Shown piece by piece: positions 1 through 11,579 of a stretch of DNA of 64,000 bases. Location of the stretch: assembly GCA_009739215.1 (NCBI GenBank), contig VSJF01000007.1:248001-312000 (forward strand), written 5' to 3'. The translations under genes and the position numbers were made by a program. The notes below the pieces were generated by a model. The model worked only from the letters and a program-made list of their open reading frames with translations. It had not been told where the DNA came from and ran no database searches. Positions within the stretch are counted from its first letter, which is position 1, and each line of letters begins with the position of its first letter. The DNA is from Floccularia luteovirens (Eukaryota > Basidiomycota > Agaricomycetes > Agaricales > Squamanitaceae).

Positions 1-64
1 TATTCTTTTCGTTGCCTGTGGAGAACTGTCAATATTCAATATAATAGGGAGTTAAACAGGCCAC

Positions 65-912
65 TTACAATTCGCGAACTGTGAATAGTGCGGAGCAAAA
101 CGAGTCTGGTGACTTATGTGACTGACTGCATGAGATATAAACGTACCTCTGATGATAAAATTTGCTAAGACAGCAAAGAAGAGGACAATACTCAAAAGTA
201 CAGGTCCCGCTAAAGCATCTTTGCAAGAGATATGAGATAAGTCGTATTGCGGAGCTCATGATATACAAACACACCAAAGTGACCCGGATCTCTACGACGA
301 ATCATGCTGATTCTATATTGATACAAAACATAACCATAAACCTAATAGGGAGGGAGTAATCAGAACGAATAGATTATGGCACATAAGGAACACCCACAAG
401 TACGCATACACTGACCAATGCATAGAAATATGCAAAATACTGAGAAACATCATCTTTGGATGCATTGAATAATGCCACAGCTAATGCTGCTAACAATATT
501 GACATGTTCAACCAAGAAACCCAAGCTATATCGAGATGAGATGGCTGTGATAAAACTGATTCCCTGACGTACTCCTTTCATTAGCAAACCAAACTTTTCC
601 TTCAACCTTTACTGGTGTCGGCATTTTGGCAGGGATTCGGACTTGAGGGGGAACGGAATTGATGGAATGATAGTCGCGTACAGTGGGCCGATGCCCTTCT
701 TCGTCGGTTTGTGTTTCAGGAATGTCATCTGCACGGACATACCTTGCGGGACGTCGAAGATTTGGCAAAGAAGCTAACGCAGATTGAGAGAATGGAGACA
801 ATATAGCATGCCATGACCTTAGGAGGATGGATTGTGGTTGTTGAGCAGATTGGTCAGTGCCATCATTGAGACCATTTGTGGTGGTAGGGTTAGTGTCGTT
901 CGTCGATGACAT
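65..912 (-). CDS. VTC1: VTC1-like vacuolar transporter chaperone subunit (DUF202)
   Basis: The spliced product is about 206 aa from five exons (573-912, 398-525, 275-341, 147-218, 65-78). The motif VWFANERTWVSWLN matches the core of VTC1/Nrf1 small subunits of the vacuolar polyphosphate polymerase complex. It is followed by three hydrophobic segments, including LLAALAVALFNAS and LLSIVLFFAVLANFIIR, and by the basic RRRDPG loop expected between helices two and three. The N-terminal tail of about 80 residues before this motif is longer than in yeast VTC1 (129 aa) and is low-complexity. The ATG at 912 was chosen because it starts an MSSTND peptide; an in-frame codon at 987 would lengthen it. The gene shares a 224 bp divergent promoter with the J-protein gene. 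Confidence 0.85.
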
Positions 913-1136
913 GGTGAATGACAAGACAAGTTTGGTTTCTAATGATGCACTAGACGGCCGGAAGACGGAGGCGGTCGGAGGTTGCAACGGGAGTGGCCGA
1001 GAGAGCTCTGGAATGAGCCAGTGACATCATGTGGCAACTTGCTAGAACACTCTAGGTTGTCCATCTACACCCTGCTCACCAATAAATATCCGTAAATTTC
1101 ACCAAGCATACTCTCTACTCCACCTATACTATTGTC
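913..1136. promoter_or_regulatory. Divergent promoter between VTC1-like and J-protein genes
   Basis: This 224 bp gap separates two start codons pointing away from each other, so both promoters must lie here or overlap the 5' leaders. It contains a dyad, CTAGA-ACAC-TCTAG at 1042-1055, about 80 bp upstream of the J-protein start. The dyad has one GAA triplet like a heat-shock element half-site but no clean run of nGAAn repeats. Confidence 0.5.
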
Positions 1137-2440
1137 ATGGGCACCGATTACTACAAACTATTAGGCGTTGACAAGAGCGCTGGTGAAGATGATATCAAGA
1201 GAGCATACAAGAAAATGGTCAGTAGTCCCTATTCTAGACCTTATCCAAGTCATGTTAACATCTATATCTTAGGCCTTGAAATGGCATCCTGACAGGAACA
1301 AAGGCTCAGAAGATGCCAACAAGAAATTCAAAGAGGTGAGTCTTCGCGTGGTCTCCTATTTCTCTAAGTGCATACGTTAACTGTCTTTCAGATCTCCGAA
1401 GCATTTGAAGTCCTTAGTGATAAGAACAAACGCACAATATATGATCAGTTTGGAGAAGAGGGCTTGAAGGGTGGTGGTCCTGCTCCGAGTGCAGGAGCAG
1501 GGGGTTTCCCTGGTTTCTCATCTGGTGGATTCCCTGGAGGTTCAACATTCACATTTACCTCGGGTCCAGGCGGTTTCAGTAGTGGAGGTCGGGGTGGCTT
1601 TGCACCATCAGACCCCAACAAAATATTTGAGTAAGTTTCGTGTCAGCATCCTCCAGCAGAATCAATTTTTAACCGTTGCATTATAGGCAAATGTTTGGTA
1701 GTGGTGGCTTGTTTGGTAGCATGGGAGGCTTTGGCGGCATGCCAGGCATGAGTAGCAGGTTTGGCGACGAAGATGACGATATGGGGGGCTTCTCGACATT
1801 TTCAGGTGGTGGTATGCCGGGAGGTATGCCGCACAAGCGTCCCCAAGGGGCCACCCGACAGCAGAAGTCATCGCAAGAAAAACCGTCAGAAATAACTCGT
1901 CCGCTAAAGGTCTCGTTGCCTGAACTTTACTCTGGGACAACCAAGCATCTTAAAGTTGGTCGGCGGTTGATGGACGGTACGACTGAGGACAAGGTCCTGG
2001 AAATCCAAATTCACCCTGGGTGGAAGAGCGGAACGAAGGTCCGGTTCCCGCGTGCAGGGAACGAGCGTGGTCCACAAGGAGATGCGCAAGACCTCGTATT
2101 TGTCGTCGAAGAAAAGCCACACGAAACATTTAAACGAGAGGGAAACGATCTCATATGTCAGCTACGGATACCTCTTGTTGAAGCACTCGCTGGCACATCA
2201 GGATCTACGAGATCGACAAAGCCGTTGGAGACGTTAGACGGTCGAAGAATCCAAGTGCCAGTTCCCTTAGGCATAATAAAACCTGGCCAGCAGACGACGA
2301 TACCTGGTGAGGGCATGCCAATCAGAAAAGATGGAAGTGTCCATAAAAAGGGCAATCTTATCGTTCAATGGGAGGTTGTCTTCCCAGACCGGCTAACACC
2401 CGCGCAGAAGGAAGGCATACGCAAGGTGCTACACGAGTAA
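1137..2440 (+). CDS. SIS1: Class B (type II) DnaJ co-chaperone, Sis1/Psi1-like
   Basis: Four exons (1137-1217, 1273-1335, 1392-1630, 1687-2440) encode 378 aa. Residues 1-70 form a J domain starting [19 protein letters not shown], with the HPD triplet (WHPDRN, about residues 32-34) that stimulates Hsp70 ATPase. A Gly/Phe-rich linker follows ([12 protein letters not shown] repeats), and then the C-terminal substrate-binding domain ([18 protein letters not shown] to [19 protein letters not shown]). There is no CxxCxGxG zinc domain, which separates it from class A Ydj1-type proteins. It is expected to be a cytosolic/nuclear Hsp40 working with Hsp70. Frames join without a break across all three introns. 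Confidence 0.95.
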
Positions 2441-5102
2441 TGTGCATCAATAAATTTAACATCTCAGTTACTATCATTAAATATACCCCAATTTCCGTAT
2501 CTTGTAACATGTATTATCAGCACTTTCCATAGATCAATCAACAATGGATTTATTACCTTATGTATTGCAACATCAAGAGATTTATCTGCAGAACCTGTCA
2601 AAGCTGCGCGCCGAGCTTCAGTGAGGGTGTACCTGATTGAACGGTGAAATTGAGACTGAGTAATATGAAGGGGAAAAATACTATTTTGCCGCTGATATAT
2701 AGCACAATGACCCAAGGAAAAGAGATTGTCCAGACGTGATAGATATTAGTCTATGGGTTCAGATGTCCGCGTCGCATATGAAGCTAACCTATATACTTGA
2801 GTTGTAGGACATACATGCATCAATGCATCATGTCTAGAGCTCAAGATGAAGATTTGATTTGTTTGATCAACACAAGTCGCAACAAAGTGATGTATATGGG
2901 CCTCAGGTCACTCATGCATCGCTTCCTACCGCCATCATGATCAGGCTTTCAGGCCCGAGTACTGTTTCGCGTAGTATTGGTACGTGTGTTACTGTGCTAC
3001 GGGAGATGTTTACGCGTTACAATCAGGATTCCCTCATCCATGATGCATGATATGTAAAATGTACATGTGGCGGCATGCATTTGTTCGCTCTCAGCCACAC
3101 AGGCTGAACACAACATCCTAACTCCGCTCAGACAACCCAATACTCTACCTTGCTGGCTGAGGCACCTGGAATGGTCGCCTGATCGTTGAGGTGGGGCACT
3201 TGTTGAATCATTTTCATCGGAAATGACACCCGTGTCATCAACGAGATCACTGGACCCGTACGGGTTTGGTACCGCCCTTCAACACCTTTTCAGATCTCTA
3301 AGACGGCCAACATTTGATGCGCAGAAACCCCACCCGTGCCTAGTATTGATAGGTACCTCTGATCTGCTATTCCTTTAACCATGCGTGCATACACGCGGTT
3401 TTTTCTTGGGGTGACCTTATTTTATCAGCGGGTGTTTTGGTTCCGATGCTTGAAAAAGTTGAACATTCAATGAATTTCATTCGACATGTGCTCTGATTCA
3501 AGCGAGTGACTTGACAACACTTCAAGGTTATTCGGGGTTGTCCGCTCTGAGTCATGTGTACCGAGATCGCAACAGAACACCCGCGAAACTAATTTTTGGA
3601 GCCAGAGAATCGGAGAGCCCTTCACAATAGAATGTCGTAAAGGTGACTATATGCTGTGCTTGCTTCGATATTTTGACGTAGGCTGTCATCTGTGGTCCCT
3701 CGTAATTTAAAACCAGCAGGGGCCGCCATCATAAACCAGGCGTATTGAATGAATTCTCTCTGTCCTGCTAGTGATTTGGTATATGGCTGTTATCCCAATT
3801 TATCCCTACCATTCTTTCACTTTCGGATATCGTTTATAGCTCGGGTATCGAGGGTTGGGGAGTTTCTGACACATGCATTACCGTTCAAACCGCATCTGAC
3901 TTTATTCTAGGCGTTTCTATCATCTTTGGCACTTACCAGGGGTGTGCTAAGATGCTGAAAGGTGTTGGAATCATTTCCGAGGCTTGGTGGTAAAACATGC
4001 TGATAGCGACAATCGACGGCCAGCGCCGCGCAGCACCCAGCCTAAGAGTACGTGCTTTTCGCAGGCATGCCATACAGATCGAGAGATTATGCGATTAACT
4101 TTTATTTCCAAGAGTACGGCATCTATTTTGATGATTTGATGAATATGATATATCATACACATGGGCGGGTTCACGGGTTAGTCTCCACCACATTGATGAT
4201 AGCTGATAACAAGCAAGCAAGAAAACTCATGACCAGACTATTTAAAAGCGCCATACAATCATGGGATTAACATGTTAAGTCTTTGACCCTTTCGTGCGAG
4301 TTTTCTTATTTTGTCTAGTTTATATGAATTTCTATGACGCCGCCATCTCTATACATCTGGGTGTGGGTTTCCGCTGTGCCAACAAATGATTTGAACTAGA
4401 TTATCTAGGCACCAGAAATCAACATCCGACACATGACAGCGTCAAACAGATAATAAGATAATTATCAGTCTATGACTGTTGAACTTTGTGATCACCTGGA
4501 AGGGGAACGGATCACTTTACGGCGATAATTATTTGTTTGCAACCCAAGGCAACCCAAGCAAATTTTCGTCATTGACACCGCACTGCTAGAAACCCCGTCC
4601 ATTTCAAGGATATGGGTATAATAATGAATGACGGCAGCGTCTATCTTCACAACCCTACTAGCTCCCATCTGTTTCGTCTTTTCGCTTGATCACTAAATCC
4701 TGCCTCCGTTAACATCTGACACCTGCGAAAAATCAGGGACGGCTTGTTCATAGAATTCATACAAGCAGTCCCAGACGCTCATTTATTATTATTATTGCCG
4801 ACGTATGTGGAGTCTGGGTCATCCCTAAGCATTTCGTCCCTGGCCAGAAACTACAAAATTAAGTTTTGCCTCTCGCTCCTGATCAGTATCCGGACAGCGA
4901 GTAGTGTCAACAATCACTTATCACTTGTGTAACTCGGAGTGGAAATATTTATCCTCTAATTTATTTACATACATGGACGACTTAATTCCGAGGGAACGAA
5001 GAATGTAGTGAACGATTAAGGCGGGTGAAATATAAATTCTAAGGTACATTATACGTAGTAACATAGGTGGCAGAGATACGTTTAATTATACTGGTCTAGA
5101 TT
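2441..5102. other. Gene-poor interval of 2.7 kb
   Basis: Only short, unrelated open frames (under 75 codons) occur here, with stops in all frames and no recognisable domain. I saw no tRNA-like T-loop, no terminal repeats and no clear transposon. The left end holds the 3' flank of the J-protein gene. It may contain decayed elements that I cannot identify by eye. Confidence 0.5.
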
Positions 5103-5697
5103 TCATAGGGTCGCTTGGCGGTTGACACGGATGTCTGATGCGACAAATGTTAGGCTGACGATTCGTCGAGAATCGATTTCTGGATTAGAGGACAACGAAG
5201 CGATTCTATGAAAAGAGTCTTAGAACTTTATCTCATGCGTTATTCAAAATAGACATACCTGACTGTCACAGTCTTGTGTCGTTCAAATTCGACAGGCTTG
5301 CTGTGCCCAGGTAACATTTTTTGTATGCCGCGAATGATGTACATTCCACCGAATGACCCATCCTGGAGATAAAATTATTATCATAAACATTGAGATAAGC
5401 ATCACATTAGAGTAGACTGACTCGGTTTGTTGAGGGATCTCGTGGTACCTCAACAGCATGTTGCCATTGCACCGAAAGACCCCCAGATGATCCTTTGCGC
5501 AATGAAAGCACCAATTGTTGTATGTCTTGCCTAGTTATCGGCGAACCATTGATGTAAGCTTCAAGGTCTTCAGTAAATGTACCCGCAACAGCTTTCATTG
5601 ATTGCTCATCGCTCTGTGCTTCGAACACTTCACGAATATGTTGTTTCGACCATTCAGTCAAAGAGGATAGTTGGGTAGACGAGGTGTAGGTTTCCAT
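5103..5697 (-). CDS. Small conserved-looking protein, function unknown
   Basis: Three exons (5422-5697, 5259-5362, 5103-5205) give 160 aa starting METYTSSTQLSSL. The first intron (5363-5421) has GTCAGT..CTCCAG borders and the second (5206-5258) GTATGT..CATAG; frames join cleanly and the total is a multiple of three. The product has an amphipathic helical N-terminal half (WSKQHIREVFEAQ) and a beta-rich C-terminal half (EFERHKTVTVRIASL). This layout would suit a small NTF2/SnoaL-like fold, but I do not recognise a family motif. No signal peptide or membrane segment is visible. The next ATG upstream (5727) would only add ten hydrophobic residues. Confidence 0.65.
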
Positions 5698-5830
5698 AGG
5701 AAAAATTATGAAGAAGGGAATGGACACAACTCAGCTGAACCAAAAGAATGGGGATGAATTAACCCAAGTCATTATTGAGCGCATACTTATATATACATTT
5801 CTTAACATTGTTTCGGCAGAAATTCTGTAT

Positions 5831-6810
5831 TCAAAGGCATGCTGTTTGTCTTGGAGAGTTTAACATGTGATGGATTTTGACCCTGACCTTTGGATGGGAC
5901 ATATCTCCTTTCATCCTTCCTGATCTTGGCAAAATATACTTTAAGTAGTTCCCATTTGACGCTCCCACTCCTTGAGTTTGATTGGAGAGATCAGTAGTTA
6001 CAGTCAATGATGGAACCAATATCCGTCGGGTGTCAAATCGGAAGTTCATAGCTGTGCGGATCCTTTTTTCGTCCAATCCTCCCATGCATACAAAAAGATA
6101 TCTGAGATCCAATGTTACAGGAATTGAAAAGATCCAAATACGCAGATAAAGATTATCCGAGAAAGAGCAAGTGATGGGAGCAGTTGCTAGGGTTGGGGTT
6201 GGGTGTCGTCGCAAGTATTGAGGCGCCTGGATGTGGGGGGTACCAAGACGTTTTAGAGTTACCCTCCCAACGAGAACTTTTCGTGCGGTGATATCGGTCA
6301 GTTTAGAGTAGGTTGACAGAGTAAGAAGCTTTAAACTCTTGGTTGACTACTAACAAGTGCTTCGACCGTAGGGTACAATGATCCGCGCGATGTTTCTTCG
6401 ATCAGTCGGCAGGTCAGGTAGAAAAAATTGAATATGTCGTATAAGGGTTCAAAAGGGCACGTGGAAGGACGTTATAGTTTGTAAGGAAAAGCCAATTTCG
6501 ATGTGAGATAGATTTTCAATGACAAGCAGGTGCCGCTTGGAGCGCATCAGCTGGGAATTTATTGCAAGTCTCCAGTTTGCCGTCGAGAGTTGGGCCATTG
6601 AAGGTATTTCGTAGATGATTCTGGTAGTTCATTGAACAGGTAGCTGACAGACCGTGTTTGTGAGCCCGAAGCAAAGAAGTGTTCAAGGTAGTAAGAAAGC
6701 AAATGTTCGCCGAGGACAGTTTGGTTGTTGTTTATAGAGATCACGTGTAGGGGTAACTTATGTTTTCGCAGCCACGGAACTTCGGAATTTGCGAGCTTGA
6801 AATAATACAT
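5831..6810 (-). pseudogene. Decayed F-box/LRR-like gene fragment
   Basis: Two open stretches on this strand, 6559-6810 and 5831-6214, carry pieces that resemble the middle of agaricomycete F-box proteins. One is a WLRKHKLPLHVISI segment like the usual W..RS..LPL.L.I block. The other stretch carries LRR-like pieces, and SIEIGFSLQTITSFHVP-type leucine-spaced sequence lies between the two. Stop codons interrupt the stretch between them and neither part has an F-box or a clear start. It lies close to, and opposite in strand from, an F-box gene at 7203-9049. The family assignment is inferred from residue pattern only. Confidence 0.35.
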
Positions 6811-7202
6811 GTCTTAGCTTGTTCGTTGCTATTGTTAACTCTCACCCGTTAAACACGCTCAATCGAGTATCTAGCAACTAGTGGTTATCATTTCTGGTAA
6901 AGATAGGAATAACTAAGCTGTACATCATGCCATGCTTATTCAGGAGGCGTTGGCTGCCGATCCATGATGCAGACTTTCGAGCACACGACTCCACCAATCT
7001 CCGACCTACATACCTGTACTGGGAACGACCACCATTTCTACAGTTCATTGCGGTTACCGCTTTCGCCCACCTCCCCGAATACTTTACACGGTATATAACC
7101 CACAAGTTTCACTCCACACCCCATATTTCCCCAGATAACAACCACCCCACTACTTTTTGACATACGTCTCGGAATATCGCAGCTTGCGTTGCGGACTACA
7201 GC
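6811..7202. promoter_or_regulatory. Upstream region of the F-box gene with TATA-like box
   Basis: No gene was seen. A GTATATAA element at about 7090-7097 lies roughly 105 bp upstream of the ATG at 7203, a plausible TATA position for a fungal promoter. Confidence 0.4.
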
Positions 7203-9049
7203 ATGGATCCAATTTTTACCACACAAGGATATAGCCTAAGCACTCAAGGCTTTGAAGCGACTAACGCTCATCGATGGAATCTCAAAGACGCCGAGATCAT
7301 CATCGCTCAACAATCCAACCAACTCCATACCAGACATAACGATGTCACCAGCATTAACTCTTCTACTTATCGTCAGCGAACAGATGAACAACAACTAGTT
7401 CAGTCTACTATCTTGAAGCAAGAGATAGAGCTTTCAAAGTTGCGCATGGAAATAACTGATTCAGAATCAAACTTAAAGAAGTTTTCTGTCGGATCTTCTC
7501 AGCACAACGGTAATGAAAAGTTTAATGATTCTCATACAAAAAAAACACTCATTGTTATCTAAAGCTCAGCAATCAATGACAATCCCACAGGGAAGTCTAG
7601 AACGGCTGCAGTCACATCTTAATCATCTTCACCAAAGTCGTAACACCAAACTCCATGATCTCGACGCACTCTATCGCCGCCTATCTCCAGTATACCATAT
7701 ACCTCCCGAAATATTAGGGGAGATTTTTCTTTATACCATCCCTCCGAGGACATTTATCGAGCCGTCTGCCGATTCGAACCCCGCTTGTGCTCGCAAGCGT
7801 TTGTAGTTCTTGGAGGAAAGTCGCTATATCTACCTCTGCATTGTGGTCTTCAATAGCAATTGAAGTGCAACGAGACACATCTCGACCGCACGTCTCCCTC
7901 ATCAGTCAATGGCTCAAAAGGGCTGGAATAAAGCCCATATCTTTTAGCATCACTGAAACAGGCTCGAAAACGCGTACACAAGCGAAGTCATCGGTAATTC
8001 CTACCGTTCTTGGGCTATTTATCCCGCTTCATGAACAATGGAAGAATGTTCGAATCAAGTACAAGGACTCGTGGGCTATTGGAACTGGTTTCAGTTCTCT
8101 TCGAGACTACTCTGTGTTTCCTCAATTGGAGAGTTTACACTTGGATAGAGGGTATTGGTTGGAACAGCAGGATATCGACCATATTTCCAATATGATGTTA
8201 ACGGCCCCCCGCTTGCGTGAAGTGGGCTGGATAAGCCAAAAGCCCTATACCGCACTATCACTCCCATGGACATCGCTTACCCACTTTACCCTAGGACACG
8301 TTGTCTCGATGAAAGAGGGTCTAGAAATTCTCGAAGGATTTACAAACCTAGAGAACGCCGAACTTTCCATGATTCTACCCACTACCATACCTATTCCCAT
8401 TGAAGGTCTTACTGAAGGAACAAATATTATGGTTACACATCGAACCCTTCGACATCTCACTCTCCAAACATCCGGTCTCCTTGGAGCCTTTTTCAACAGG
8501 GTGACGCTCCCAGCTCTTAAGGGCTTATATTTAGATACTCTTGGCAAGATATATTCGACCCTACGCTTACAAGATGATTTGGTCTGGCCACAAGAAGAGT
8601 TCGCCTCGTTCGTCGCTAGATCCGGCTGCAGTATCACAAACCTGTCGATCAAAGAAATACCCTTTAAACCACATCATGTTCTTTCTATCCTCAAGGAGGT
8701 CTCGCCTTCATTGGAGAACTTGACTCTATCCGATGATTTCGAGCCCCAAGGATTTGTGACAGATGAAGTTCTCCAACAGTTGACCTTCCCGTCAAATATC
8801 TGGGAGCCGTCTTCTGAGAAGCTGTGTCCTCAACTGAAGTCGTTGACACTCTGGGGATGCGTATCTGCTTCAGCAGGAAATATTGGCAAGATGCTCAAGT
8901 CTCGTTGGAATCCTCTGAAGGGAAACGATTTCCCGTTTACACGATTGGAACGAGCAACGCTTGGGTTGATAGGAGCATCTCCTGAAGATATGGATTACAT
9001 TAGGGAATTGCAGGCTGATAGAGCAGGGATATACGTTTTCAAGTTATGA
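7203..9049 (+). CDS. F-box/LRR-type protein, frame broken at two homopolymers
   Basis: The region encodes about 600 residues of a typical agaricomycete F-box protein: a coiled N-terminal part (LKQEIELSKLRMEI), the F-box start (IPPEILGEIFLYTIPP, about 7705-7745), the block LVLASVCSSWRKVAISTSALWSS, a WLKRAG segment, then a leucine-rich repeat-like C terminus. Such proteins are usually substrate receptors of SCF ubiquitin ligases. The reading frame changes twice, between 7203-7562 and 7513-7806 and then into 7787-9049. No canonical intron restores the frame at either place. The two shifts fall on a run of eight A (about 7540-7547) and a run of four C (about 7779-7782), so either sequence errors or early pseudogene decay could explain them. 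Confidence 0.7.
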
Positions 9050-9298
9050 ATTGACTCTTAGATGGGGTTTTCTCCCTTACAGGCGAGTCCTGTCCTGTCT
9101 CGATACCATGTAGTATATATCGTTTTTTTCGATACCTCTCCATTGCATTCTTGTGTATGAACCTCTTAAAAGTTTGGATATCTCCTAATACTCTATTACC
9201 GGTACCTTCTGTATGCATATTCTATCTACAAAGTGTAACACTACAATTCAACACAAAATTTTGACTTCTAAAATTCTGCAACACAGGTCTTTTCTCCT

Positions 9299-10551
9299 TC
9301 AGCCCAACGTCCACACTTGGTTTGTATTCTTTTCGCGGCATTGCCAGCTCTGCACCTTATTTCCATTTGTGACAAGGCCTTTAGCGAGATCCAAACATTG
9401 GTCTAGGTATAATTATAAGGAGTTGGAATGAATTAAGCTTGCTCTTTTTGCGACGTACCATGGTATTCCATTGAAATTCGATCGTCATCTTGATAGATCC
9501 AAGATTGCGCAGGAAGATTATCATAACAAGTCCATATTTTCATGGCGATACCATTAGCCGGGTCTACAAAGATAAATCAGTTTATAATATCTCATGATTT
9601 AAATATATCAAGCTTACTCGTTCCTGCATCAAGACAATAATTGGTATTTGCAAGGCGGATTTTCGCATTGTCACAGTCGATTATCCATTTCTGTGCGTTG
9701 GTTTCATTACAATCATATCTAGGCGCATATAGTATAAAAAATCAGGACGAAATATAGCATAACCTGAGGTATAACATACATTTGAACGGGGGTCCCGTTC
9801 GCGAACGCTGCGCCTTTGACATCAAGGCATTTTTTTTTGTTACCATTCGGATGGATCGCAGTTGGCCCCGTGTAATATGCTTCAGGGAATGCCCCATCTG
9901 GGCAAAATCTGCATTTCATTTTTCATTCATATATAATTTTATGGCTATAAGGACCGGCTTACACGATAGAGTAGTCGGTGTTCGGCGGCTTTGGGCATGC
10001 GTAATATGGGGGAGTGGGTGTAATGAATGGTTTGAGGGATGGGAAATTTGAAGGGGTTTTTTGGAATGCGGTATTACAGGTCATTGATGTGCAAATTGCG
10101 GCGGTGCAAGAGGACAGCTATATAATTGGTATTGAGATAGCCGTGAGCTCCTGACTGAATATATGCGCACCGTTGGAGTAATACTAATTCCGGTGTTGAA
10201 TCCATTAATATCTTTAACGATATAATAGTATCCATTCTACAAATAAACAGGTAGGTGTTATTAAAGAACTTGAATATACTTCTCTCTTTCAATACGCACC
10301 GCGCCAAAAAAGCCAGCCTTTGTCGATAAAGTACCATCACGATTTCCGCCGTTTGCAGAGGTATAAATGAAGCCATTCCATGCGTCAAGGAACCTTAGCT
10401 TGGTCGACCCGCCTTTCGCTGGCAAGTTACCAAGTGAAGTACCGTTAATGAAAACCTCGATTGTGGCAGGACATTTATTGATAATTTCAAAGTTGCGAGC
10501 GGCATGGGCACCAAGAACGACAGAAATCAAGAGAAGTAGATGTAATAACAT
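9299..10551 (-). CDS. Secreted thaumatin-like protein fused to a ricin-B-type lectin domain
   Basis: Seven exons (10300-10551, 10171-10236, 9963-10117, 9780-9908, 9618-9718, 9459-9563, 9299-9402) sum to 912 nt, 303 aa. A hydrophobic signal peptide (MLLHLLLLISVVLGAHA) leads into a thaumatin/PR5-like part with NKCPATIEVFINGTSLGNLP and a Cys-rich stretch ending NTDYSIVFCP, a hallmark thaumatin ending. From about residue 170 there is a beta-trefoil with three Q-x-W-type repeats: HPNGNKKKCLDV..NAQKW, NYCLDAGT..AQSW and QCLDLAKG..NQVW. Ricin-B modules of this kind bind carbohydrate and are not themselves toxic enzymes; no RIP catalytic domain is present. It is probably a wall- or glycan-interacting secreted protein. 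Confidence 0.85.
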
Positions 10552-11579
10552 GGATGCAGAGGGGGAAATACGAACGGTTGTTTTTTATTCAGAAGGTTTT
10601 GGATTATGTACATGTTTGGTAAGTTATGCAGTATTTCATGGCATGTACTTTGCAGATTCCTTTTCATAAACTTAGCTACGCAAGTATTGATCATGACACA
10701 ACCAAAATCTAGGGAAGCACAGTAATATTCATCCATTATGTTGTTGTTTCACTGGGTGCTCCCTGATAAGTAGTAAGCTTGTGCTAGTGCCACTGAGATC
10801 TAGTGATGCATTTTGTTGAGTGTTATATCAACGAGAAAATAGACACGTATCTACACTTTTTTATTTAGAAGCTTGTTAATCATACAAGCAGAAGACACGA
10901 CAGTGACTCACGTTGATGTATGTATAATCATGTATGAGTCTGACTGTGACAACCATTGGAGTAGTTTTTCAGCAATGTTGAACAAATAGGTGTTGTACGT
11001 CAGAAGTCACTTGACACTAGTCCTCAGCACTTGATGGTGATATGCAGGGTTTGTTGGAGCTTCGTAATGTGTGGTCAATGTCATGTTTTGGATCCGGCCA
11101 ATGATGTATGTCAATCATGCTTTAGTCCAAATCCATACGTATATTTCGGACTTTTAGCGTTTCGCTTGATCATCCCGTTCATAGTGGGTAATGTGACTTC
11201 GGGTTGGAAGTATCATTTGCCTGCATCAGGTGGTGGGTTAACAAATCGAAGAGGTCATAGTTCGGTGAACCTCCATGCTATGGTAGCTTCTTAATTTTAG
11301 TTGTTCATAACCTCGAGGCGATGTATCCGGAGACTTGACGCTTAGGGGGTTATCGGTCGATCCCTGAGAAGGAAAACTACGTGGTTGTGGCCCAAGTACA
11401 GTTAGTGTCATATCACGTGCCCATTGTCCTGAGAGGCAAACAGGGGACAATAAGAGTGTGCCTATGTTCGAAATTGCATTGTCAGTTTTGGCCAGCTCTT
11501 AATTCCAATTCTGTTTAAACAGAAAGAAAGCAGATGGTAAAGTCTTTTCCCCTCTAACTCTTCTATCTTTACTGACAAA
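10552..11579. other. Intergenic region, promoters of the lectin fusion and coiled-coil genes
   Basis: About 1.0 kb separates two divergent start codons. Only short open frames occur and none shows a recognisable domain. No repeat was noted. Confidence 0.5.

Noticed and set aside
1662..1940. Open frame on the - strand inside the J-protein gene
   Set aside because: It is the shadow of a strong coding exon on the other strand and has no domain.
2441..5102. Search for a transposon or RNA gene in the large gene-poor interval
   Set aside because: No terminal repeats, integrase/transposase motif or tRNA signal could be recognised by eye.
7760..7785. Sequence resembling a tRNA T-loop (gattcgaacccc)
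   Set aside because: It lies within the F-box coding region and no cloverleaf with acceptor stem or anticodon arm can be built around it.
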